Part shown: positions 8,423 to 14,888 of the stretch, in pieces
How positions within the stretch are numbered: position 1 is the stretch's first letter
How the letters are laid out: every line of letters begins with the position of its first letter
Assembly (NCBI GenBank): GCA_038062295.1
Contig: JBBTXL010000063.1
Span: 1 to 22,090, forward strand
DNA: 22,090 bases
DNA from: JBBTXL01 sp038062295
Lineage (GTDB): Bacteria > Patescibacteriota > Minisyncoccia > GWC2-36-17 > WO2-46-25
Reading direction: 5' to 3'
Translations under genes and position numbers: made by a program
The notes under the pieces: model-generated
Seen by the model: the letters and a program-made list of their open reading frames with translations, nothing else
Databases searched by the model: none
What the model was told of the DNA's origin: nothing

Positions 8423-9189
8423 AAGTCAACCTCGCCATGTTTGGAATGTGTGTTTTGTTACTTGGAATTTCCGCATGTGCGGCACATGCTGCTGTCACGC
8501 TTGAGTCCGGCATTCCGGGGGCAGACGACCCAAATACCCCCAATGTTATTGAGGGGCAGGCGGGCGCAACAGTAGACATCACACTGGACAGATACATTAA
8601 CCTGCTGTATCTGTTCGCGCTCGGGTTTGTCGGCATCGCCGGGTTCGTGGCACTCGTTATTTGGGGGGTGGTGTGGACGTTCTCCGGCATTGTGGATAAA
8701 AAGGCGATGGCGATGGAAGGTATCAAAAATACGCTTATCGGCATCGGTATCGCGTTGACGGCGTACCTTATATTGTTTACGATAAACCCAAGTTTGGTGA
8801 ATATTACATGGCAAGAAACAAAGAATGTTCAGCCAATAAATACTCAGACTAAATTCGGTGATTTACCCGACTACTTATGGGGGTGTGAAATCTATGGAAA
8901 GCCGGCTGGGTACATCCAGGGAGTTCATATACGTTTCTGTTCGGGATCCCCAAAACCATCGTGCCCTCCTAAAACAGTCGGGGGAGAGCCGTCACCGGCG
9001 GCATGCTGGAGTAAGATGAGAACGGCTGTTGGTGCTTCGACAACTTACAAGTGGGGCTGTTACGAACCAAAACCCGCCGGGGCTCAAAGACCAACCATGC
9101 ACGGCGCAAATACTTGTCCTGAATCAGCAAAGTTGCCGTCAGAGTCGTGTCCGGGCAGCGAAGTTGTCTGTTGGAGTATAATCCAGTAA
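8419..9189 (+). CDS. VirB2/TrbC-like pilin with duplicated Cys-rich C-terminal domain
   Basis: A 256-aa exported protein that overlaps the preceding gene by ATGA. Residues 1-24 are a signal peptide (ending SACAAHA). Two membrane segments at about 56-80 and 94-116 are joined by a short charged loop. The second, GIKNTLIGIGIALTAYLILFTINP, matches the pattern typical of VirB2/TrbC pilin-like proteins from Patescibacteria as I remember it (shown here in pieces: GIKNTLIGIGIAL, then AYLILFTINP). Ordinary VirB2 would stop soon after. Here about 130 more residues follow with eight cysteines in two tandem units, about 152-198 and 210-253, each showing WGC, KPAG, a middle Cys, SC or SCP, and CWS. The unit pattern implies an extracytoplasmic disulfide-bonded domain. 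Pilin-like identity is inferred from topology and context; the tail has no family I recognise. Confidence 0.75.
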   Translation: MKVNLAMFGMCVLLLGISACAAHAAVTLESGIPGADDPNTPNVIEGQAGATVDITLDRYINLLYLFALGFVGIAGFVALVIWGVVWTFSGIVDKKAMAMEGIKNTLIGIGIALTAYLILFTINPSLVNITWQETKNVQPINTQTKFGDLPDYLWGCEIYGKPAGYIQGVHIRFCSGSPKPSCPPKTVGGEPSPAACWSKMRTAVGASTTYKWGCYEPKPAGAQRPTMHGANTCPESAKLPSESCPGSEVVCWSIIQ

Positions 9190-9198
9190 CACAAAACT

Positions 9199-10335
9199 AT
9201 GTCAAGAAAAAGAACATTTTTTATTTTCCTTGCGATGGTCATTCTTGTTGCCATCGGCGTGGCGGTGTACTACTTCTTTTTCTATACAAAGCCGGGCGAA
9301 CAACCGAGTGCGCCGCAACAGCAGGTGGGTGAATTCCCAACGGGAGAGAATGTCGCGGTCATTCAGGAAAGACTTGCGCGCATCAGCACAGGAGAAGTTG
9401 TGTCGCCGACTTCCTCCGCGGACGGCACGAAAGTACTGTACCTTGGAAAACAACGTGGGATATATGAGTCGGGGTTTGACGGCGCCGACCTGAAAGAAAA
9501 ACCGTTTGCGGCGCAGCAGAACTTACACAACGTGCTGTGGTCTGCCGACCGGAACGGTATCATCGCAACCTATACGAACGCCGACGGCAGGAAATTGTTT
9601 TACTATGATCTTTCACAAACGACCGCAACACCGTATGCGCCGGACGTGCGGTGGGTGTCTTTTGAAAAAAACGGCGCCGGGATCGCATACCATCAGCTGG
9701 ATGAGCTTGCGGGGGTCAACGCGATCGCGGTGGCACGGGCGGACGGGAGCAGCGCACAAACCGTATTCCCGACGCGCCTCAAAGACGTTCGGCTTGAGTT
9801 TCTCGCGGGTGGAACCATTGCACTCTGGACCGCGCCGTCCGGGTTTGTTGAAAGCACCCTGTGGTCGCTCGACCCGGCAACCCGCAAGCTCTCGCCGGTG
9901 CTGGCCAACATTACCGGCCTGACCATCGCGTGGAGTCCGGACGGCGAAGTCCTCCTCTACTCCCAAACCGCGGGAGGCGGCAAGAACCTGTCGTTATACG
10001 CCGCAGCCAAGGATGGAACGAACGTACAACAGCTGGGGATCGCAACACTTCCGGAAAAATGTGCGTTTGCGAATGACGCGACAAGCGTCGTGTGCGCCGT
10101 CCCGAAAACCTTGCCGGCGGACCTGGTGTGGCCGGATGACTACTATAAAAAACTATACACCGCGACCGAGGAACTATGGCAGATAAATGTCCGAACGGGG
10201 GCACAGAACAAGCTCTTTGAGTTTCCCTCGTCATCATTCGACGCAACAGACCTTCTCCTTTCGCCCGATGACGCCGCGCTTGTTTTTGTGAACCGAAAGG
10301 ATGGATACCTCTACTCCGTGAAACTTACAGAGTGA
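9199..10335 (+). CDS. Membrane-anchored beta-propeller (TolB/WD40-like) protein
   Basis: A 378-aa protein with a single N-terminal membrane segment (about residues 6-29, FFIFLAMVILVAIGVAVYYF) after MSRKR, so the remainder should lie outside the cytoplasm. The rest is made of repeated beta-blade units with signatures such as SPTSSADGTKVLYLG, VLWSADRNGIIATY, TIAWSPDGEVLLYS and LLLSPDDAALVFV. These are the WSPDG-type strands of TolB/PD40 propellers; I count about six such repeats. These proteins usually serve as protein-interaction platforms in the envelope. It starts 10 nt after the pilin-like gene and ends the + strand cluster. Its stop region overlaps the convergent flippase gene by 11 bp, with no terminator between them. 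A role as a scaffold for the secretion apparatus is contextual inference. Confidence 0.8.
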   Translation: MSRKRTFFIFLAMVILVAIGVAVYYFFFYTKPGEQPSAPQQQVGEFPTGENVAVIQERLARISTGEVVSPTSSADGTKVLYLGKQRGIYESGFDGADLKEKPFAAQQNLHNVLWSADRNGIIATYTNADGRKLFYYDLSQTTATPYAPDVRWVSFEKNGAGIAYHQLDELAGVNAIAVARADGSSAQTVFPTRLKDVRLEFLAGGTIALWTAPSGFVESTLWSLDPATRKLSPVLANITGLTIAWSPDGEVLLYSQTAGGGKNLSLYAAAKDGTNVQQLGIATLPEKCAFANDATSVVCAVPKTLPADLVWPDDYYKKLYTATEELWQINVRTGAQNKLFEFPSSSFDATDLLLSPDDAALVFVNRKDGYLYSVKLTE

Positions 10336-11776
10336 TGTGGTTTTGTGCCGGGCGGCGCAGGAGATCTCGTATAACTCGCAGGTCGCTGGCTGATGCGCCA
10401 CCAAGCGCAAAAAGCGCCGCGCCATATACTGCCGTACCCACTACGAAAAGCGCAAGGATGTTCTGCGCGGGGGAAGCAAAAAGTGCAAGCGTCATGGTCA
10501 GCGAGGCAGCAAGCGCTTTCCAAAAAACCGTCGCGCGCGGCAGGAAACGGACCGCGCGGTACACGATGAACAACATGCCCGCGGACACCAATAATTCCGT
10601 CGCCGCGGTCACCGTCGCCGCGCCAAGATACGAATACCGCTCAATGAAATATAGGTTCGCCGTAAGATTAAAAAGTGCGGCGGCCCCGTACACCCACAGC
10701 ACTGTCTTTTGGCGGTTACAGGCGATAACGGCATTCCCGAATAGTGTGCCAAGAAAGATAAAAACCATTGCCACAAACAGGACTTGGAGCGGCAGCACCG
10801 CCTCGGCAAAGCCCACTCCCGCCATAATGGCAATGATGGCATCCGCACAGTAGATCCCCCCGAACGCAAGCGGCAGGGCGGCGATCACCAGCACGTCCAA
10901 TGTTTTTTGAAACACCAGGCGGAACCGCTCGCCGCTCTCGATAAAGTATCGCGACAAAAGCGGCATGACGAGTCCCGCAAACATAGCCGGGAAGATAATA
11001 AGGTTTTCAAGCACCTTATACGCAACACTGTACACCCCAACGTCGTGCTGCGGCTTTAGAAACGAGAGCAGCAGCGTGTCCCCTTTGAAATATATCAGGA
11101 TCAGCGCGGCGGCAAGCGCCAGCGGCCAGCTTTCGCGCACGACGCGAGATACAACGGATACGGACGGAGAGAATATAAACTTCGTGTACTTTTTTGCGTA
11201 CGCGCACATGATGGAAAAGTGCAACGCGCTGCCGGCGACAAACACCCACAAAAAGTCCGCAACCGACCCGCCGGAAAGATACAGATACACAACCGCCGCA
11301 AGCTGCACGGTGCGTGCGGCCGCATCCGCCACCGCCGGGACAATGGTCTTTAAATGTTTTTGGTACACCCCCATCAAAACCCCCGAGAGCGAAAGGAACA
11401 AAAATCCCAGCGCGGCGATAAAAACCCCTTGCTTCGTTTCCGGAGAGTAGGGGGTTATGAGTAAGAATAAAAACGCGGCCGCGAAGGAACACAATACCAG
11501 AATAAGGCGGGTGAAAAAAATATGGGAAACGACATCCCGCTCGTTCGCGCCGGGTTTTGCGATCTCGCGCGCGAGGAACGATGAAAGTCCGAAGTCCCCA
11601 AACACGGAAAAGATATACAGAAAAGCGAAAACGGTGTTATAGACGCCAAACCCATCGGGCCCCAGCGCGCGCGTCATAAAAACGATCGAGAGAAGCCCAA
11701 GCGCTCCTGCAAACATCTTCCCGCCGAGCGATATGGCGGTATTGCGCGCGATGCGAAGCTTCAGATCGCGTGTCAT
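10325..11776 (-). CDS. Polysaccharide/lipid-linked oligosaccharide flippase (Wzx/MVF superfamily)
   Basis: A 483-aa integral membrane protein of the MOP flippase superfamily, expected to move lipid-linked saccharides across the inner membrane for surface polysaccharide. The start at 11776 (MTRDLKLRIARN) was chosen over the upstream in-frame ATG at 11842 because it overlaps the yidC stop as ATGA. The N-terminus has the typical family opening: NTAISLGGKMFAGALGLLSI, then MTRALGPDGFGVYNTVFAF and FGDFGLSSFLAREIAK. Twelve or more hydrophobic segments follow over the whole length. The C-terminus ends in a short basic tail. It is the last gene of the rpmH-rnpA-yidD-yidC operon, an unusual place for a flippase. 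The specific substrate cannot be read from the sequence, and no glycosyltransferases are nearby. Confidence 0.85.
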   Translation of the reverse strand: MTRDLKLRIARNTAISLGGKMFAGALGLLSIVFMTRALGPDGFGVYNTVFAFLYIFSVFGDFGLSSFLAREIAKPGANERDVVSHIFFTRLILVLCSFAAAFLFLLITPYSPETKQGVFIAALGFLFLSLSGVLMGVYQKHLKTIVPAVADAAARTVQLAAVVYLYLSGGSVADFLWVFVAGSALHFSIMCAYAKKYTKFIFSPSVSVVSRVVRESWPLALAAALILIYFKGDTLLLSFLKPQHDVGVYSVAYKVLENLIIFPAMFAGLVMPLLSRYFIESGERFRLVFQKTLDVLVIAALPLAFGGIYCADAIIAIMAGVGFAEAVLPLQVLFVAMVFIFLGTLFGNAVIACNRQKTVLWVYGAAALFNLTANLYFIERYSYLGAATVTAATELLVSAGMLFIVYRAVRFLPRATVFWKALAASLTMTLALFASPAQNILALFVVGTAVYGAALFALGGASASDLRVIRDLLRRPAQNHITL

Positions 11777-12489
11777 CGCTCTGGCGCGGCGCGAAACATC
11801 CGCCATTGTTGCGCGACGGAAAACAGGGTAGTGGTGATCCAATACAGCGCGATGCCGGCGTGCAGACTGTAGGTGATAAGCACGGTGGCGACCGGCATCA
11901 TGTAGGTCATGTTTTTGGACAGTGCGAGAGAAAAGTCGTTCGTGGCAAGCCCGACCGAGCGCTTTTTCTGCTCATCCAGTACCATTTTCGACTGATAAAA
12001 CTGCGCGATGCCGGCGAGTACCGCAAGGAAAGGGTTGTTTGCGGCAAGATCAAAGATACCCAAAAACATATGGTTGATGGGGCCGGGAGAGGGAATAAAG
12101 CCATACAGACTCGCAAGACTCTCGTCATCAAACCCCGCCAAAAAAACCCAGTAGAGCGCGATAAGAACGGGAAGTTGAATAAGAATAGGAAGACACCCGG
12201 ACAGCGGATTCACCTTCCGCTCTTTGTATAGCGCCATCATGCGGCGCGCGGCTTCCTCTTTATTGTTCTTATACTTTTCCTGGATCGCCTTGACCTCTGG
12301 CTGAATGGTCATCATATTCTTTTGGGACGCGATCGCTTTCCCAGATAGTGGATAGAGAATAAAACGGATAAGGAGCGTCAACACAATGATTGCGACCCCA
12401 AGATCATGAAACCCGACGGTTTCATACAATACCATCAGCGCATTAAACAGCGGCTGATATAATAATTCGTGAAAAAGCGACGATATCAT
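11773..12489 (-). CDS. yidC: Membrane protein insertase YidC/Oxa1
   Basis: Inserts and folds inner-membrane proteins, alone or with the Sec translocon. The 238-aa product is the short form containing only the conserved Oxa1 core, without the large periplasmic domain seen in Proteobacteria. Visible features are an N-terminal membrane segment followed by LTLLIRFILYPLSGK, carrying the conserved hydrophilic-groove arginine (R42). A charged cytoplasmic hairpin comes next (about 52-90, MMTIQPEVKAIQEKYK), then NPLSGCLPILIQLPVLIALYW. The C-terminal part holds MTYMMPVATVLITYSLHAGIALYW, cited here as YMMPVATVLI and GIALYWITTTLF. Both ends overlap the adjacent genes as ATGA (yidD stop and flippase start), so it is translationally coupled in the ribosomal protein L34 operon. 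The identification is secure. Confidence 0.95.
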   Translation of the reverse strand: MISSLFHELLYQPLFNALMVLYETVGFHDLGVAIIVLTLLIRFILYPLSGKAIASQKNMMTIQPEVKAIQEKYKNNKEEAARRMMALYKERKVNPLSGCLPILIQLPVLIALYWVFLAGFDDESLASLYGFIPSPGPINHMFLGIFDLAANNPFLAVLAGIAQFYQSKMVLDEQKKRSVGLATNDFSLALSKNMTYMMPVATVLITYSLHAGIALYWITTTLFSVAQQWRMFRAAPER

Positions 12490-12737
12490 GTGGCGTGTTC
12501 GGGAACAGGATCATGCCACGCGCCGCCGCCCGGTCTGCACCGAAGCAGCCGTTTGGCCCCGAGCGCCATGCCACGCGCGGCGCCGTAGCGCGTCACTGCC
12601 TGTTTCGTGTACTCGGAACAGCTGGGGAAGAAACGGCATCGCAGCCCCGGCATAAGAATGTGCGCTGCCACAACACTGTGGTCCGGGGATAGTGTGTGCT
12701 GATACGCTGCAATGCACCACAGAAGAATTTTTTTCAT
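12486..12737 (-). CDS. yidD: Membrane protein insertion efficiency factor YidD
   Basis: A small 83-aa protein that assists YidC-dependent insertion at the inner membrane. It carries the family signature: AYQHTLSP near the N-terminus, CRFFPSCSEYTKQAV (Cys34, Cys40), then RLLRCRPGGGAWHDPVPE with Cys67. The region between the SP motif and the first Cys (DHSVVAAHILMPGLR) seems a few residues longer than in many homologues. An amphipathic N-terminal helix (MKKILLWCIAAYQ) fits membrane association. It lies between rnpA and yidC with ATGA overlaps on both sides, which is the conserved bacterial order. The identification is secure. Confidence 0.95.
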   Translation of the reverse strand: MKKILLWCIAAYQHTLSPDHSVVAAHILMPGLRCRFFPSCSEYTKQAVTRYGAARGMALGAKRLLRCRPGGGAWHDPVPEHAT

Positions 12738-13066
12738 GAAAGTTTTTTAAATACGGCGCCAATATCATTGCGCAGATCGGAAAATGAGGCGTGCACCGCT
12801 GATCGCTTTGCAATAAAAACACACCAGGATGGTTTTTGTGCCGTGTGGTGTGTTGCGCGCACCGCTTCCCGCATGCGGCGCTTGACGAGATTTCTCACAA
12901 CCGCGCGCGGGGAAACTTTTTTACTCACCACAAACCCCGCGCGGAACATATTATCACGACTTGCGGTGTTCCGAAGTAAAAAAAACTTTCCCGGGACAAT
13001 GTTTCCTCGCCCCAGGACATAGCGTATATCTTGTTCTTTCGCAAGCCGTTGTTGGTGGGAAAGCAC
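12734..13066 (-). CDS. rnpA: Ribonuclease P protein component
   Basis: Protein subunit of RNase P, which binds the catalytic RNA and helps remove 5' leaders from pre-tRNA. The product is 110 aa. The diagnostic basic helix is present: VSKKVSPRAVVRNLVKRRMR at about 47-66, followed by EAVR. An earlier GKFFLLR strand and a WCVFIAKRSA strand also fit the fold. The start is a GTG at 13066, one base downstream of the rpmH stop, so re-initiation or coupling is likely. The stop overlaps the yidD start as ATGA. The RNase P RNA gene was not found in the window. The identification is secure. Confidence 0.93.
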   Translation of the reverse strand: MLSHQQRLAKEQDIRYVLGRGNIVPGKFFLLRNTASRDNMFRAGFVVSKKVSPRAVVRNLVKRRMREAVRATHHTAQKPSWCVFIAKRSAVHASFSDLRNDIGAVFKKLS

Positions 13067-13067
13067 G

Positions 13068-13202
13068 CTATACGGTAACTTTTTTTCTTCCTTTATTCCG
13101 TCGCCTACTCACCACGCGGGTGCCGGTGAGTGACCTCATCCGTTTCAAAAACCCGTGCTTTTTCAACCGCTTCTTTTTTTTGGGCTTGTAAACCTTTGCC
13201 AT
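13068..13202 (-). CDS. rpmH: 50S ribosomal protein L34
   Basis: A 44-aa very basic protein. Reading the - strand from the ATG at 13202 gives MAKVYKPKKKKRLKKHGFLK, then RMRSLTGTRVVSRRRNKGRK and KVTV, ending in TAG. This is the L34 pattern (HGFLxRM, followed by a G-R-VxxRRRxKGRxxL-like end). The first residues differ a little from the common MKRTYQPS opening: VYKPKKKKR has extra lysines in place of the usual TxQPSxxKR. It is the first gene of the rpmH-rnpA-yidD-yidC-flippase operon and is divergent from dnaA, the classic arrangement at bacterial origins. Confidence 0.95.
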   Translation of the reverse strand: MAKVYKPKKKKRLKKHGFLKRMRSLTGTRVVSRRRNKGRKKVTV

Positions 13203-13239
13203 AAAACAGTAAATGAATTATACTATCCCCACGGTATGG

Positions 13240-13269
13240 ATTATACCAACAGGGTTGTGGTGTAGTCAA
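13240..13269 (-). promoter_or_regulatory. Promoter of the rpmH operon
   Basis: On the - strand a TTGACT -35 (13269-13264), an 18-nt spacer and a TATAAT -10 (13245-13240) are preceded by TGG, which gives an extended -10. A further TATAAT on the same strand at 13222-13217 lies 14 nt before the rpmH ATG and could be a second start site. The -35 abuts the tandem DnaA-box-like repeats, so DnaA binding may affect it. Confidence 0.75.
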
Positions 13270-13273
13270 CACT

Positions 13274-13293
13274 TTATCAACACTTTATCAACA
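13274..13293 (+). promoter_or_regulatory. Two tandem DnaA-box-like sites upstream of dnaA
   Basis: TTATCAACA occurs at 13274-13282 and 13285-13293, spaced 11 bp apart (one helical turn). Each differs from the TTATCCACA consensus at one base. They lie between the divergent rpmH and dnaA promoters. This fits DnaA autoregulation or an accessory origin region. Confidence 0.6.
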
Positions 13294-13323
13294 TTTTTGT
13301 CTGTTTTGTTTGTGGTGGGGTCT

Positions 13324-13332
13324 TGGTATAAT
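13324..13332 (+). promoter_or_regulatory. dnaA promoter (extended -10)
   Basis: TGGTATAAT is an extended -10 with no good -35. Only 10 nt separate it from the dnaA ATG at 13343, so the transcript should start within a few bases of the start codon and be nearly leaderless. No Shine-Dalgarno sequence is present. Confidence 0.65.
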
Positions 13333-13342
13333 TCCTTTGCTT

Positions 13343-14704
13343 ATGGAAAACGAACAACTGTGGCAGTCGGTCCTTTCGGAGGTTGAGTTGAACACGTCGC
13401 GCGCAAGCTTCAACACATGGTTTCAACATACCGCAATTCACAATAAGCAGGATGGTGTCGTCTTTATTTCCGTTCCGAACGAGTTCGCAAAAGAATGGCT
13501 GGAAAAAAAGTTTGCAAAGTTCATTTTACGCTCGCTGCGCGGCGCTCTACCCGACGTGAAAGAGGTTCGGTTCGTTATAACCCCACCCAGCGAACAACAG
13601 CGGCAGAAAAAGAAATATGACGGTGTGCCAAGCGATGCGGTTGCAGAAGAAAGTCGCTTCGACTTCCACGCACTCGACCAGGAAACAAACCTTAATACAA
13701 AATATACCTTTCAGGATTTTATTGTCGGCTCATTCAATGAACTCGCGTATGCGGCGGCGATGTCCGTCACAAAAAACCTTGGGGTTGTCTACAACCCGCT
13801 TTTTATTTATGGCGGCGTCGGGCTTGGAAAAACACATCTCATCCAGGCGATCGGGAATGAAGTGATGCGCACACAGAAAGGGAGGCGGGTGGTATACGTT
13901 TCCTCGGAAAAGTTTGCCAGCGAACTTATCGCCGCGATTCAAAATAAAACCATCGACGTATTCAAGGACGCGTACCGAAAATACGATGTGTTGATCATCG
14001 ACGACATCCAATTCTTATCCGGGAAGGATAAAACCCAGGAAGAGTTTTTCCATCTTTTTAACGCATTATACGAAAAGAACAAACAGATCATTATCAGTTC
14101 CGACCGGCCGCCGAAAGCGATCCAAACACTCGAAGACCGCCTCCGCTCCCGTTTTGAGGGAGGTATGATCGCCGATGTGGGATACCCCGACTACGAAACG
14201 CGGCTTGCTATTGTGAAGCAAAAGGCGCTCAAAAAACAAGTTTCGCTTCCTGAAGAGGTGTATGAATATATTGCAAATAATTTTCAAAAGAATATTCGGG
14301 AGCTTGAGGGGGCGTTGAATAAGGTCATTATCCAATATAACATTTCAAAAACACAACCGGCATTGGATGATGTGAAAAAAGCGCTTTCAATATCCGTTAT
14401 GCCGGCGAAAAAGGCGGCTAATATCAAGCAAATTATTCAATCCATCGCACAGTATTATGGGGTGAGTGAAAAGCAGCTTTTAGTAAAGTCGCGGCGGCAA
14501 GAGGTGGTGAAACCACGACAGGTTGCAATGTATCTTTTGCGGGAGGAATTCAAACTTTCATACCCATCTATTGGTTTAAGGATCGGGGGACGGGATCACA
14601 CTACGGTTATGCACGCATGCGAAAAAATAACGGCGGGTGTAAAACAAGATTTGGGATTTGCCGACGAGATAGAAATGATAAAAAAAATAATTTACAACAA
14701 CTAG
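13343..14704 (+). CDS. dnaA: Chromosomal replication initiator DnaA
   Basis: Binds DnaA boxes and opens the origin. The 453-aa product starts at MENEQLWQSV; the frame is open about 11 codons further, but that would place the start upstream of the -10 box. Domain I is at about 1-80 (SFNTWFQHTAI, EFAKEWLEKKF), followed by a short linker. The AAA+ domain has NTKYTFQDFIVGSFNELAYA, Walker A GGVGLGKTHL with K163, Walker B IIDDIQFL with D220/D221, and the arginine-finger region LRSRFEGG. Domain IV ends with PRQVAMYLLREE and GGRDHTTVMHACEKI, the box-recognition signature. The 3' third is more AT-rich than the 5' part. It is divergent from rpmH and followed by oriC and dnaN. The identification is secure. 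Confidence 0.97.
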   Translation: MENEQLWQSVLSEVELNTSRASFNTWFQHTAIHNKQDGVVFISVPNEFAKEWLEKKFAKFILRSLRGALPDVKEVRFVITPPSEQQRQKKKYDGVPSDAVAEESRFDFHALDQETNLNTKYTFQDFIVGSFNELAYAAAMSVTKNLGVVYNPLFIYGGVGLGKTHLIQAIGNEVMRTQKGRRVVYVSSEKFASELIAAIQNKTIDVFKDAYRKYDVLIIDDIQFLSGKDKTQEEFFHLFNALYEKNKQIIISSDRPPKAIQTLEDRLRSRFEGGMIADVGYPDYETRLAIVKQKALKKQVSLPEEVYEYIANNFQKNIRELEGALNKVIIQYNISKTQPALDDVKKALSISVMPAKKAANIKQIIQSIAQYYGVSEKQLLVKSRRQEVVKPRQVAMYLLREEFKLSYPSIGLRIGGRDHTTVMHACEKITAGVKQDLGFADEIEMIKKIIYNN

Positions 14705-14888
14705 AGGATATCATGTGGGTAAGATGTTGGTTGGATGGGGGTGATTGAATATATAATTTTATAATACGAAATATCCACATACTACATAAAAACCTTACAC
14801 ACACACCACACACCATAAAAAGTAACATATATTCAATACACACCGCATTATTTTTCCTTTATCCCCATAACCATATACTATAATAATA
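14705..14888 (+). other. oriC: Probable replication origin (oriC) between dnaA and dnaN
   Basis: A 184-bp AT-rich spacer with no ORF. It contains three DnaA-box-like 9-mers, each one mismatch from TTATCCACA: TTACCCACA on the - strand (14714-14722), ATATCCACA (14771-14779) and TTATCCCCA (14859-14867). An A/T-only-like stretch at about 14743-14775 is a candidate unwinding element. It also has a CA-rich tract around 14795-14813. Position and content match bacterial origins; function is inferred. Confidence 0.65.
14874..14884 (+). promoter_or_regulatory. dnaN -10 region
   Basis: TATACT (14874-14879) overlaps TATAAT (14879-14884), just before the dnaN ATG at 14889. Only the first leaves room for a start site, and that transcript would be essentially leaderless. 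No clear -35 was found. Confidence 0.45.

Noticed and set aside
11777..11842. Longer flippase starting at 11842
   Set aside because: It overlaps yidC by 70 bp; the ATG at 11776 gives the ATGA overlap seen elsewhere in the operon and the normal family N-terminus.
13310..13342. dnaA start upstream at the TGG-rich segment
   Set aside because: That start would lie upstream of the -10 box at 13327-13332; the normal DnaA N-terminus begins at 13343.
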